Source: Stichopus chloronotus (taxonomy: Eukaryota > Echinodermata > Holothuroidea > Aspidochirotida > Stichopodidae). From it: DNA of 64,000 nt. Below are positions 1 to 56,157 of the stretch, piece by piece; positions within the stretch are counted from its first letter, which is position 1, and the number at the start of each line of letters is the position of its first letter. The notes under the pieces were generated by a model, which did no database searches, was not told the origin of the DNA, and was given only the letters and a program-made list of their open reading frames with translations. The translations under genes and the position numbers were made by a program. Location: the NCBI GenBank assembly GCA_021234535.1, contig CM037848.1, positions 14,835,444 through 14,899,443 of the forward strand, in the 5' to 3' direction.

Positions 1-44014
<44,014 letters not shown>

Positions 44015-47000
44015 GGCTGTTTAATTGACATCGCTTTGCCTTCCATACGGTTTTGACAGACCCTCTAGCTCTTACTTACTACCAGGGCAACTTGTTTCCT
44101 GAATAGACGTCGGAGACAGCTCTGTACCTGTTCTTCTGTATACTGTGTTCAGTTCAGCTAAAGGCCAGGTTTCATATGTCACTTATCTGACACATCGGTT
44201 ATCCGTTACGTGCATAAGATACAAAGCCCATTGCAGGAAGTGCGTAAAATGTTGAAGTAAACTTTGTAAAACGGACAACAACAAGCATATCGTCAAATCA
44301 TATTTTTCACAAATTTTACCTTTATTTTCGTTTCATAATGGTCATGAATTTATTGCATTTCATCAAATATTTTGGGTGAATCAAAACAAAAGTTTATTGA
44401 CTGTGGAAGATGCAAGTCAAACAACGTTTTATGTGGCAGTTTCACCATGCAGTGGTTGTCTCCCAGAATTTTTTAATGTATTTTATTCTAAATTCATCTA
44501 TATTTTTGGTATTATTGTTCAAGAACACAAAACTAAGTGCTGTATACAAAAGCCCATTAGGGTCATGTACATTTTTTTTCAAGTTCCATTACACAAATGA
44601 ATAAAAAAAATCAGTATGACAAGTACGCGGTTAGGGATGATGGAATCCACACTGGAGAACCGTGACGGTCAGCTTATTTATTTAATGCAGGACGTATCAT
44701 TGGCAGTACGCCTCCCTGAACTGTCAATCAAAACCTTGGATGTTAATGATGTCATGGAATCAAGGAACAATGTTACTCTGTGTATTCCAATGCTAACGCT
44801 AAATTAAAAAAAAATAAATCCCCCAAAAGTATTGGTTGTCAAGCTATTAAGTACCAATACGAACCAATAATCTATTTCAAAGTAAGTCAATTCTACTACT
44901 GTACCTACAGTACGTCAGTTCTATCACTGATTGGTACTTCATTTACATTGAAAAACGTTGGAAATGTCTCACCACGGATGCATGCAACAAGCTCATGTTT
45001 TGTCAGTGTGGGCGTTTACCCCCAAAAATCCCAATCTGGCGTAGCTCTGTTGCGTCATAATGTTCAATCGCCTACCAGGCCAATTTTCATTTTTATTTTC
45101 AAGCCAAAAAAAAAGGAAAATAAAAAAGGAAGAAAAATAGAAGCTGTGAGAAGGAATTAAGATTGAAAAATTAAGTTATTTGATTTATCGAATTAATTAA
45201 TGCGATCGAACAGGTTAATATTTTGAAAAACAAATTTAGTACTGGTATGTGCAAAGAAACGTCTCATTTCAAATGTCATTAAACAACTTAATAAATTTAT
45301 ATTAATCAAGTTGATAGTTTGATTAATGAAATAAATGGTGTGATATTAATCGAATTCAGTTATTTAACAAATTAAAATAACGTGGCCAGGCCTAATAGAC
45401 TTTCGTATTTGTACGAGTAATTCTGAACTGAAAGAAATTTCTGTCGTGTAAATTATTGATCTTGCTCATCAGCATAAAACGCGTAATTAGTATATCCACT
45501 ATACTGTGCAGCAATTCGTTTTCACTAAATAGCTTCGACTTCTTCCTCCTTCTAGCTTTAAATTTAAATCTAGGTGAACATAAATACCCAAAACTTAACC
45601 CATAGTACACAACAATCCATCTCACCGTTAATTCTATTTTGCAACCATTACTTTCTTGAGGGGCAATCAGACTTTTATTTTTATGTCAAATGTGGACTCA
45701 TTTGAACTACCTGAAACATAGTGCGTACCGTAGTTAGAAATATATCCCGAACAATAAAAGAGGTCATATAAACTCGGTTCCCGAATAGCCTCACTGTACA
45801 ACAACACTACTTTTCCATTAACTAAGAGCTGCATTGCACTGTGACTCAGTGGCCGGGTATCTGCATCATCATTGTGCAGCTCTATCCACTAGTTGAAAGT
45901 GGGTACTTCTGGAAGGGCATGATCACGTTCATTTCCTGTGTTCGACCAGTTATGGTTATCAGGCCTGGTGTAACGCTAGAGATCTAGTAGCATTGTTGTC
46001 GTAAATTTCCACACCAATGGCAATTCAGTAGTAGAGGTAAAGCTATACAGACATGTACGTAAAGTTTGTACTTATAGGCCTACTGTCTTAGACCTGGAGC
46101 TAGGCCTTGTTGTGTTAGGGCTATACCAGTACTACTCCTAGAGTCCTTGTCTTGTCTTCCAGTTGTCAACCTTCCAAGGTGTTGGTAATGTACTGTATCC
46201 TGAACATACATACCGACACACCTGCCAACAATTAGAGACTTGTCTCATCTAATCTAGAGTAATAAAACCTTGTTGTACAGTAGGACATGCACATTCACTG
46301 CGACTTGGACTGCACCTCCACTCCAGACTGGCGCTGGTGCAACTGCAGGACAATTGACATACACGTTCACCATGCAGTTGTAAGTACTACTGTGCTTCCA
46401 CTCTCGAAGTAACAATTCCTTGGTATATGATGAACGTTTACTGCGACTTCAACTGTGCCTCCACTTCAGATTGGAGTCTCGGTTTTTACAGTTATATGAA
46501 CAGGGTATGCTCAGTCGTTCTCATGCCATAAAATGGCCCATCACAGAAATGCACACTTCTAATTACCCAATATATGGGTCTTGGTCGGGTTTTTGAGCTG
46601 CAAATAGGAAATGAGAACAATTGATCAGATGACTCAAAGAATAAATGTTACATGCATGCATGGCTGCACAATTTCTGTCAAAATCTGTAAGTGGAATTTC
46701 TTGACATGTCAAATAAAACTGCACCTCTGTATGTACTGTATGGCCACTGAGACTGCCCCTCCACTCCAGATTGGAGGCTCAGTGAACTTATATTTTAGAC
46801 CACTGTGACTACCACTGTGCCTCCACTTTACTGTATATTGGAGGCTCAGTTTATACTTTATTTTCTTCTGGCAATACACACAGGGAACATGCTCAGTTAC
46901 TCTCATAATAATTGCACCTCTTATTTTCAGTATGGCCACTGCAACATGCGCTCCACGATTTTGGAGTGGTGCTTTGAAGTGGGGCATTGTATTCTGCAGT

Positions 47001-47165
47001 TACCCCTGGGTTTTGTCAATCAGCATATTGCAGTACCCTTTGAGGGCAAGAAAAGGTCTTTTCTACAATGTAACAAGTATATCATATATAAGTATAAACC
47101 ATGTGGTTTTTATCTTCTCTTATTCCCATTATTTTTAAACAGCCTACAGTTGTTTTTGATTAGGG
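44015..47165. other. Intergenic region between divergent NBEAL and JMJD4
   Basis: About 3.1 kb separating the two start codons. The part next to NBEAL has no obvious TATA box or CpG-rich island. About 45170-45400 is very AT-rich, with repeated TTAATTAAT-like words. A degenerate tandem repeat occupies 46290-46985. Just before JMJD4, a pyrimidine-rich tract and acceptor-like TTTTTAAACAG end at 47142, so part of this region may be a 5' UTR intron of JMJD4. The open frames are short and unrecognised. Confidence 0.6.
46290..46985. repeat. Degenerate tandem array upstream of JMJD4
   Basis: Four to five units share CTCCACTCCAGATTGGAGGC-like cores (near 46317, 46456, 46758, 46821, 46950), often preceded by ACTGCGACT or CCACTGNGACT and followed by GCTCAGT and TACTCTCATAAT. 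The core is an imperfect palindrome (CTCCA...TGGAG). Confidence 0.7.
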
Positions 47166-50100
47166 ATGAAGTCTGTCATGAGCCATAATGCATTTGTAAC
47201 CAAAGAAGTAGCTTTGTCCTGTGAAAACAGCCGTACAGCTGGCAACTCACTCCATGAAGTCTACAGTGCTGCATCGTACAAAGTTGACAGAATCTCTCAA
47301 CAGATTTGCTATGAGGAGTTTTTCCAACGTTACATGATCCAGAACAAACCTTGCATTTTTGGATCATTTGCTACCAAAGACTGGCCTTGTTGCAAAGACT
47401 GGGTAAAAGATGGTGGCTCTTGTCCAGACTTTGAGTTTCTTAAAAAAAAATTTGGTGAGATGCATTTTCAAGCAGTACAGGAAATCTGTGGATCTAACTA
47501 GTGTATGTCAGTTAGTTCAATTGTATGAGTTAAATGACGATTTGGACAACTGTTTTTGTTTGAGATTCAATCATTTTATTTTCCTTAATTTTAAAAGGGT
47601 GAGGGTAATGACAAGGGGGTCAGGGTGCTGGTAGAGGGGTGTGAAGCACATCTAACTGAAAGTGCTAAGTTACTGATTTCCAGCAAACTGTATGTAAGTA
47701 TAAAAAGCAGCTACATTTAGAGCAGTACATAGACAACTTAGTTACCACATGTACTGTTTTAAAGAAATGATGCCTTAATTTGTACAGTATCTAAGCTAAC
47801 AGTACCAAATGCTGTACAGGCAGTTACCATTCATTGATATTGCTCAAGGTGTTGTTGAGAATATACCAAATGAAGTCACCAATAGGCAACTCATTGTGAC
47901 GACCAAATTGCTGTTTTGAATAGTTAGGTATTACATATTTATATAAAGTTAACAAATTGGAGGTATACGCCATGTTGTCAGCTTGAGGATTTGTGGTTTG
48001 TCTGTGTACAATGATGGGTTTCTCAGGATATACTATAGCATGATTTGCGCAGGTGTTGTATTGTAGTGCACATGTACCTCAAAAGGAAACCTTCAGATAT
48101 GCCATTATCAATGTTAACTACACATGACATCTCCACAGTTTTGCGACTTTCTTCTTTCAATGATGTTGTGTTACTGAATCAATTTTGCACATTTAATATC
48201 CTAATTGTCACACTTTCTCCCCAAAATACTGACAAACCAATGAAAGTTTATGTATAGTAATTCCTCATTCTCAAGACTGCTGTCATATTTTTGTACTACT
48301 GTTTGTGCATTACTTCAGCAAACTTGATGTGTGTCTTATTCAGATCAAGTAGCCTGGATCAACGTTCTCGTAAAGTATGCTGTAATTCAACAGTCTCTTA
48401 CAAAAATCCATGTTTGAAGTTTCACCGGTCATTCTCTTGTTTCTCTGCATGATTCCTCTTTGTTTGTTTCACCATCTTTTTCAGGAGAGGTGACGGTTCC
48501 CGTCGCAAATTGCGCAAAAGTGAAGTACGATGCTCAACCGAAGGAGGATATGACACTTGGTGACTTTTTGTCCTACTGGGAGGAACACATCAGACAGGCT
48601 TATAAGTCTGAGAAAGGTTGTCTTTACATGAAAGACATGCACTTTACAAGGTACAGTGTTGAGAGCCAAACTCTGGAATTTTCAAAAGCACCCCACAACA
48701 AAAGTCATTAGATCTCCAGACCTGATCGTGAGGGGTCAAATTGTTTTCGTAAAGCATAGAACGGAGAGACATTTTGAGGGTGCTGCGTAAATTTTTTTAT
48801 TGTGTGGGTCCCTTAAATGTCGGACCTGAGAGGGTCCCCACCTGTCTTTCTCATATGACCATGACTTCTGTAGTGTTAGCATTTAAAACTGGTGCAGGTT
48901 TTCATTCATTAAAATGTTAATTTTGTGTGGTTTTAGATATGACCAAAAATGGTATTGCTCTCACCATCATGTCTGAGATGTATGTTTGTCTTTCCCGTTA
49001 ATTTCTACAAAGATGCCTGAGATATGAGTGTGAACCTAGTATTATACTGCATGGATATTGAACTTCTTTGTTTTCGAGAGGGAGATAAACAAAACTTGGA
49101 AGGATTCAGTTTTATTGTGTGTAAAATTACATGCATGTAGATTTTACATTGCGATTGACATGAACATAGCAGTGGCAAAAACATGCATTAACTGAATTTG
49201 GTTGATCCATGTCTTACTTCAAAAACAACTAATTCTTAAAGATACTTGTAGGAAACTATAATTTGGGTACTCAAGCATGTAAGAAATGCAACTACTTGAC
49301 AAACATGCAGTCCTATTTTTTGGTTTTTCATCTGATATTGCTGGTGTATTGATAACTCTCAAGCTACAAGTCTTTGGCTGATTGGTTGTTGCCCTGACAA
49401 CCAGGAAAAACGTAGCCATTACCTTCTCATATTTGGAAAGTTTGTCTCCCTCTTTCTTTGCAGGGATTGTTCCTTCTACAAGGCTTACACGACTCCAGTC
49501 TATTTCACATCTGATTGGCTGAATGAATTCTGGGACACACGAAGGGACTGTGACAGAGACGATTATCGATTTGTTTACATGGGACCAAAAGGCTCATGGT
49601 AAATCAAATACTGATGAGTGATAGCCTCTCCAGAGGCCAGCCTCTAGATCAGGCCTCCTCAATTACACTTTGTGAAGAGCCACATGGCTGAATGTTTTTG
49701 ATATAGTACACAACTGATTGCCGTCCTGGAGAATATAAGGGGAGGGGGGTCCTCCTGAAAATGTTTGTGTTTTAGAAAGGGCACAGATGCAAAATGGCAC
49801 AGCATTTGTTACAAGTAACAGATTTGCCTATTTTTGAGTCAAAATCATTTTTGTTCTGTACGTTTAAAAAAATCTGCAACTTCTGAATATTCTCCCAGTG
49901 TTTTTTTGCATGCCACTCTAAACCACATCACAAACCACTTGTGGCCACTGCCCTCTTGTGATACCGCCTGCTCTAGACACTGCATGAATTATTGTACTTG
50001 CTTTTTCCAGAGCAGGTGCATTGTGATAAATTACATTCATTTGCTTTCTATTTGTGTGTGATCCTCACTTTCTTATCTGCTTAATGTTTTATGATCAAAT

Positions 50101-53100
50101 CATTGTATCATTTGTGCATGAAGCTCATTTACTCTGCTCCCCGGGATAATTGCTTCTATTTGCTCTGTGCCAGGACACCATTCCATGCAGATGTATTAAG
50201 GTCTTTCAGCTGGTCAGCCAACATCTGTGGCACAAAGAGATGGATCCTTGTCCCACCACGGCAGGAAGATCAACTGAAAGATCACCTCGGAAACTTACCC
50301 TACGACATCACTTCCTTCGATGCTACTAAAGTTGACCTGCATCACCAGAAGTTTTACACCCCATTAGAAGTGGTGCAGCATGCTGGTGAAATTTTATTTG
50401 TACCTTCTGGCTGGCATCATCAGGTGTATAACATTGTAAGTACATCAAAATATAAATATTTCAATTTTTGGAGTAAATGATCTGCAAGGCAAGTATTCAA
50501 AGTCAGGTAGAGGACCATTTCTGAACTGATAGACCTGATTGCATACAAAGTCCCTAAGTCTGATAATGGACCACCTCGTATAGAACATTTGATACGTATC
50601 ATACAAAGGTACATATAGTATTGATCATACCACAATTCTGTTGCTTGTATGTAAATTACTGTGAACAGCAAGGCTGGGCTGCATCATTGAAACAGAAAGG
50701 TTATCTTGAATTCTGCTTAAAATGTCAGTTTTGTTACATTTTGGTGTTACTCTAGTAAAATCAGTTGCCTATTGTGTCTGTCGTTAGCTCTGTTAGTTGA
50801 CCTTCAGTGAATGACTCAAGTACAGTTAAGAATTTTAGAACAATGCATTTCAGGATTACCAAAAAGAAAAATTCTCACGTTACATGCACTTTCCAATTTT
50901 ACACTTCTAGATTCCATGGATAAAATAAATTAGCGCTAAAACTGTGTTCCTCTAGTACTGCATATACACATTTTATGAAAATGGCATGAAACAAGTACTG
51001 TTAACTTTTGTGATCACCTCAAACAGCTTTTTGACCAAATTACTGGCCTCATGATGTTAAACTTACAGTCCTGTCAATGTATGAGATACACTGCAGTGTA
51101 CCACACATGGAGGATAACCTGAACTCTGTGTCATTGACATCAAATTTTGCAAATTCTGAAACAAAAGTAGACTGGTCAATAAGGCTTCAAAAACAAATTT
51201 AAGGCATTTTTATTACCTTATATTGCTGAAACTTTCGGGGGCTTTTCCCCTGGAACCCCCACCAGGGCTCTGCCTCTGTACCCCACCAGTGACCCTGACC
51301 CAGGCCCCTTGACCCCTCGCACGCTCACTCGCGCTTTGTGCTCCCGGTGTACTGAAGATGCACTATTGACACCCCCATCCATGTCATATGGGACTTAAAA
51401 GCAGCTTAAGTAATTCTAGCAGTTGTATCTTTGTGTCATTGGCTACACTTTGACTTTTTCAACAGGAAGATACGATATCCATCAACCACAATTGGTTCAA
51501 TGGTACCAGCATTTCTCGGTCGTTCACCTACTTGCAGGAAGAGTTGGCCAAAGTTCAAAGGTCGATCGATGATTGTAAAGACATGGACTGCTGGGATGAA
51601 CAGTGCCAGGTTTGTTGCACACAGTCTTCATAGCTTTTACTTTCTTGCCAATGTTCTTCAAGATTACCGTGCTGTTCCTCATAATTTCACCATAGACATC
51701 ATGATGAAAGTTTGGGTGACTTTCAAAGAAACGCACTTACATTTGTGGCCAAATTTGTGACTTTTCACCCCATCTCAGCATGGGTTTTCAAACTTTTTTA
51801 GACTAGCCACCCCTTTCCTCAGTCTTGAAGTCTCCCATTGCCCCTCTCAACCTATCCCCTATCCTTGGCATTGGACGTTGAACAATATCTCATGAAGTTA
51901 CAAGAAATGTCTCTGGCTGTAATGTTATCCAAACATAGAAAAAATTGGACCTAGGGATGGAGTTGATTACTTTTTGATGCCATTTTTGCATAATTTGGGA
52001 AATTTTGGGGTCACAAAATTTATTTCTTTGGAATAGAAGATTAACAGTTGGGGGGGGGGGGGAAGAGGATAAGGAAGCAAATGGTTAAATTTAGCTTAGG
52101 GAGACAAATCCCCTGAATGCAGTATTGTACTCTGTGACTTAAAAAACTCAGAAAATCCATATCCAAAAAATGGTAGTAGATAGAAACACAATTCCAACAG
52201 ATTTTCATGTAAAATTTCACTCTGCAACTTTCGAATGAAGCCAGATCTTTTCTTGATGCATGTCACAAGACCTTTAGATGGTGCAGCCCATAATTTAGGC
52301 TTTACCTGTCTGAATATGAGTTCTGTGTAACCTACAGGATTAAAATATGAAGTGTGTTTGTTCCGTCTGTCTTTCTTTAACACAGGCTGGAATGTTCAGA
52401 GGAAATGTTGCAGGTGGGAGAGGGTCGGTGTGGGAAGGACTCAAGGTCATGAGTGAAGGTCAGGAGAGGGGTAGGTCCATGAAGTCATCATGGTTTTTAC
52501 AATGACCCGGCATGTATGCATGAGTAGGTGTGTAGTTTAAGGTACGTGATGATTTGCCATGTGGATTCTGATAAATATATCATCTGGTTTTCACAGCTTA
52601 TATTAAAAGCTTCATCTGGAATGGATTATCAACAATTCTTCCAACTTTTAGCCATCATTTCAAGGAGAAGGTCGAAGGTTGTCAGAGACGGCATCAGAGG
52701 TGGGGCTGTTGAACCGTGTGCCGAGAGGAAGGTGCAGTATCAGGCTAATGCAGAAAAACATAGATCTAAGGTTTGCAAGGCTGCCTCATGTAGCGAGTCA
52801 GGATATGAGGTTCCACAGGAAGAACTTGCTGAAAGACTGACAGGAAAGGCTGACCTCTGTCATAACCAAAGCCAGGAAAGCGGTGTGGATGATGATGTTT
52901 CAAAGGATGTGGGTAGTCATGAACATTCCAGACTTGATCATTCAGAGGGGAGAATTAATTGCCAAGTGAAAGAATTAAAAATTTGTAGTGAACAAAGTGG
53001 AGAGGCCATTCTCGGTGACTGGCATCGCTCCATCACTTTCTGGCATGCTGTCTTTGACCTGAGACAAATTGCATCAGTCCTGGAGGATTTTATGAAGGAA

Positions 53101-53214
53101 CCAAAGGTCACAAAGTTGGAAATTGAATATGAATCTTTAAAACCACATGAGCTGAAAGAAGAGATACTGAGAGATTTGAGATTCCTTAGCTCAAGTGCTC
53201 CTTCATGTAGTTAA
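47166..53214 (+). CDS. JMJD4: JmjC domain-containing protein 4 (2-oxoglutarate/Fe(II) lysyl hydroxylase)
   Basis: Exons: 47166-47454, 48485-48650, 49464-49598, 50174-50435, 51466-51609, 52597-53214; all GT-AG and in frame, about 537 residues. Human JMJD4 hydroxylates a lysine of release factor eRF1 and so supports translation termination; that role is inferred here from homology. Landmarks: FFQRYMIQNKPCIFGSF and FEFLKKKFG (exon 1), EVTVPVANC and MTLGDFLSYW and GCLYMKDMHF (exon 2), PVYFTSDWLNEFWD and DDYRFVYMGPKGSW (exon 3), the catalytic core (exon 4), DTISINHNWFNG (exon 5). Start ATG has an in-frame TGA at 47157-47159; a second Met five codons in (47178) is an alternative. Exon 6 carries an extra polar stretch compared with human. 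AATAAA follows 30 bp after the stop. Confidence 0.96.
49650..49970. mobile_element. hAT-like MITE in JMJD4 intron 3
   Basis: It begins CAGGCCTCCTCAATTAC and ends ATACCGCCTG, so the terminal CAGGC is inverted. Flanks are CTCTAGAT (49642-49649) and CTCTAGAC (49971-49978), an 8-bp target duplication with 7 matches, as hAT elements make. It is 321 bp and non-coding. Confidence 0.55.
50174..50435 (+). CDS. JMJD4: JMJD4 exon 4: JmjC catalytic core
   Basis: This exon codes residues 197-284. It begins W-T-P-FHADVLRSFSWSANICG: the HxD pair is His201 and Asp203, which bind iron, and Lys in CGTKRW is a likely 2-oxoglutarate contact. The distal iron ligand is one of the two His in PSGWHHQVYN (His278 or 279). 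Between them lies DHLGNLPYDITS, matching RHGNLPYDVTS of human JMJD4. The complete triad indicates an active enzyme. Confidence 0.95.
51235..51345. repeat. GC-rich dispersed repeat fragment
   Basis: GGGGGCTTTTCCCCTGGAAC followed by CCCCACCAGGGCTCTGCC and Pro-like CCC-rich text, sharply different from the AT-rich JMJD4 intron 4 around it. The style matches dispersed repeats of marine invertebrates. Confidence 0.4.
52597..53214 (+). CDS. JMJD4: JMJD4 exon 6: C-terminal helical region with extra polar insert
   Basis: This is the last exon, with 205 codons and then TAA. It starts LILKASSGMDYQQFFQLLAI (human: VIMRSCSGINFEEFYHFLKV) and ends with FWHAVFDLRQIASVLEDFM and HELKEEILRDLRFL (human: AAFDVGRITEVLASLV and KELLQQLREA). 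Between these parts, about residues 358-455 are rich in Ser, Glu, Gly and Lys, with no counterpart of that length in human. The reading frame stays open throughout, so this is a genuine expansion and not a retained intron with a stop. It has no clear domain. Confidence 0.9.
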   Translation, partial: LILKASSGMDYQQFFQLLAIISRRRSKVVRDGIRGGAVEPCAERKVQYQANAEKHRSKVCKAASCSESGYEVPQEELAERLTGKADLCHNQSQESGVDDDVSKDVGSHEHSRLDHSEGRINCQVKELKICSEQSGEAILGDWHRSITFWHAVFDLRQIASVLEDFMKEPKVTKLEIEYESLKPHELKEEILRDLRFLSSSAPSCS

Positions 53215-53243
53215 TTTATACTGTCTGTAATTACACGTTATTG

Positions 53244-53249
53244 AATAAA
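53244..53249 (+). terminator. JMJD4 polyadenylation signal
   Basis: AATAAA lies 30 bp after the JMJD4 stop codon, in an AT-rich context. It gives a very short 3' UTR if used. Confidence 0.7.
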
Positions 53250-55891
53250 AGTATACGTGATTAAAGATAGAAATGAGTTAATACCTCTTGATTTGTGTAT
53301 ATGTGTACGGTTGGTTCTGGTCACTAAAACTGAGAACCTTTTTCTGTGATCAGAACATTGTGTCGTAACAAATCTTTGTTGCTTTTGTAAGGAGTAAATT
53401 GACTGAGAGGTTTAAAGTGTTCATAATATTGGATATCACATAGGCTGTCGAAACGAAGGAGAGATGTAGCCATCCAACTCATATTTTTCAAGAGGTTGAT
53501 GAGCTTTTGTTTCATTGTGCATTTGCTTAGAAACATCTGGTCAGACTTTTCTTGTTCTCACTCTACCTCATATGCCAATGACTAACTTAAGAGGTACTGA
53601 ACGAATAGCACACTTCTGTCTCAAATCTTACCAATTAGGCTGCAATGTAATTTTGCATTAAAATATATCAATATTTGGTGATTTCATGTTGGCAGGTAAG
53701 ATAATTGGTGCAATCATAGTGGAGTGGGGTCGCTGTGTGTCTGTGGCTTACAGCACAACACATAACCAGAGTTTCCTTGACTTCAATTGTTCTCGATTTG
53801 TCGTCTTTCTGGCATCAGATGCAGCTTCCTGTGCTAAACGCAACCTCTTTGTGACTATGTTTGACCTTTACTACAGAATTGCCATGGGCAGTGTAATGGA
53901 AGACCTTAATTTCATTCTTAGTCAAATCCCTTATGAGTTTTGATATTGTGTCTCAATCAATTATCTTCTACGCCACAGACTTAGACTCACAAAGTGAAAA
54001 TCAAATTAGGGATGAGGAATAGGGTATGGGGGTGGGTTGGGTAAATGTGGTGGGTGTGGCTGTCAGGGAGGAGGAAGGGGATGTGGTCAGTGGGTGAGGC
54101 ATCGCACTAGAGTGAAGATAAAATGGTTTGAGGGAATTTTCATCACGAGGAGCCCAACTTCGTGGAAATCGTGAGAATCTAATGATTGTAGTATGCTGAA
54201 TGTACGAGGTTATGTTACATTACATTGGGGGCCTAACGCCTTATGCATTTTTGTGTTGCTAGTATTTACATTACAAGCTTCCATATCTCTGGAGTGCAAA
54301 TAGGCCAAAGTATGTCAATCTCCGATGTTCCTAGGCCAATTCATTAATTCGTCCTTTATTTTCCTTCCATCAGTCAGCAGACAAAGAAATACACAGATTT
54401 TATTTAGAATGGGTGGAGCATAGGCTATATCTGTTACAGGGAGAAGTTCCACGATAATAACAGGATTGGCTAATTGAATGAAGGAACGGATTTGCGCACG
54501 GGTTTTCTTACTTTTGATTGGTTGACATCGTGATTAGTGACCCCTGACCCTCAACTGTGGTGCCGTACCTTCGAAACCTCGCGAGACACGCTTATACCGC
54601 TCCTATAGGCTGACCTTTGAAAGAAGAGGAGCGCTGTTCTCCCTCCATCTTTTCTTCTTATCTAGAAATGTGTTATTACATTTTTATCCTTTCTCTGTCC
54701 CCGTTTTTTATTTTTTTTTTCACCCTCGTAATTCATCAACTGCAATTTCTGTGTTTGAGTCGAATCAACAAATAACAAATAAACTCTTATATCGCCAAAT
54801 CAAGTCAATTTCTCTAGACGTCCCCCCCCCCCCCCGTCTATGTGTACTGTAACTGGTGATCTTTCCTTTGAACTCTCCCCTGGTTACGATAAAGACGTCA
54901 GCCGACTTTATGGCACCAGCTGGTTGGTCGACATCAACGACGATCTGACCTAAGTAAACATATTTGACAATGGAACCATCTCGGGGTAAAAGAAAAGTTA
55001 AATTTTAATGTTTTTCATTTGTTTGCAGTTTGATCCAAGTCGATAAAAGTAATCTCCACCTAAATGGTACAAGTATATATTTCTTCCAACTGCTTCTACC
55101 AAACTAAAAAAAAAATACCAAGTAACAAACTTCCATAACGTTCTTCGTTCAAGTTCAATTGGATAAGCAAATCACATACTTAACAACGGCTATAATCAAT
55201 ATTTTAAAGAATATATGTTTTCACTACATTGAAATCGTTCTTTAATAGTTGCAGATACTATTACTAGGTATAAAATTGACTACTTACATGCATCTATGGT
55301 AGGACTATCCTAGTGTTCTTCATGTAGGATGGGTTGGACGGGTGTGGGGAAAGGGTTGATCTTGGGTGGAAACAAAAGTAAGTTCATCAGAGCCGTGTAT
55401 TTTCTCTCTGGACTGAGCCATTAGTGGGCTTGTAGCATTCAGAGAAATACTTTTGATAAAGTATATTCTAATTGCATCTCAGTTTTCTCTACTCTTTAAA
55501 ATAAAGGTTTGTAAAGTGACAATTTCGCTGGTTTTCAGCAGTTTGTCTCCTTTTTTTTTTTAAATTTTAGGTCGCAAAAGTTTGGTTAGGGGATACATAT
55601 GTGTTAGTATCTCTTCAAAAGTGGTTCGACATGCGAGCCCCACCAGGTCGACGCGATCCTCAGTCTGTTATCGGCGCCTAAAAATCGTCAGAAACAGAGC
55701 TGTGGTGGAATGGTAAAGTCGTGTGCGCTGGAGCCTGAGATCATGAGTGAGATCATTAGTAAAAGGATGAAACCGGTCGTGACGTGGATTATTCTGGTGT
55801 CGTTTTTTTTTTTCTTTTCAGTAACGTAACCTACATTGTCATCTCAATTGTTTTACACTACAGTGTCGAACAATGACGTAAAGGTCCTTTA
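53250..55891. other. Intergenic region, no supported gene
   Basis: About 2.6 kb between the 3' end of JMJD4 and the 3' end of the first lectin gene, which converge here. It contains an unrecognised 85-codon open frame (53686-53943, +), a poly-C run at 54822-54835 and short T-runs. I found no splice-consistent coding exon. Confidence 0.55.
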
Positions 55892-56157
55892 CTAATTTTG
55901 GAGAACGTACAATTCGAATTCATTTCCACTAGGTGGAGAGCAGTTGTCGGTTTGCTTTGCTTCATCCTGCAGTAGGTAGCATTGGTTGTTGTCGTCCTCA
56001 AACACGAACGAATGGCACAAAATGTTCTCTGTACATAGGCTACCGCACGTCATTCTTCCAAGTGTATTGTTGATCACATCCAAGGGGTATACTTGAACAA
56101 ATGATACTTCCATTTGTGTCTTTCTGAAGATCCCTTGAATTCTTCCATGGATCCTCC
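55892..56157 (-). CDS. Copy 1 exon 3: PAN/apple-like C-terminal domain
   Basis: Codes about 88 residues after GRIHGRIQGIFRKTQ. The core is MTCGSLCTENILCHSFVFED followed by NNQCYLLQD and DNCSPP. The C-x3-C-x5-C-xn-CYLL spacing resembles PAN/apple folds, where a central CxxxC helix and a CYLL-type strand are typical. Family assignment is tentative. The frame ends with TAG. I saw no AATAAA on this strand within about 350 bp. Confidence 0.75.

Noticed and set aside
44376..45160. Several 60-126 codon open frames upstream of JMJD4
   Set aside because: AT-rich DNA with Lys/Asn/Phe-rich translations, no domains and no splice support.
51770..52080. Possible further hAT-type MITE (GGGTTTTCAAACTTTTTTAGAC)
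   Set aside because: One end resembles MITE termini, but I could not find a matching opposite end or a target duplication.
52528..52596. Upstream extension of the JMJD4 last exon with its own Met
   Set aside because: The frame is open, but the acceptor TTTTCACAG at 52596 joins exon 5 in frame and gives the family sequence. The extension is intron.
53686..53943. 85-codon open frame after JMJD4 on the + strand
   Set aside because: Starts with Met and has a few hydrophobic segments, but no recognisable domain, no splice-consistent partner exon and ordinary intergenic context. Length is within chance for this amount of DNA.
55600..55790. tRNA-like or tRNA-derived SINE signal (GGTTCGACATGC and TGGTGGAATGG)
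   Set aside because: Box A-like and box B-like words are in the wrong order and no cloverleaf can be drawn.
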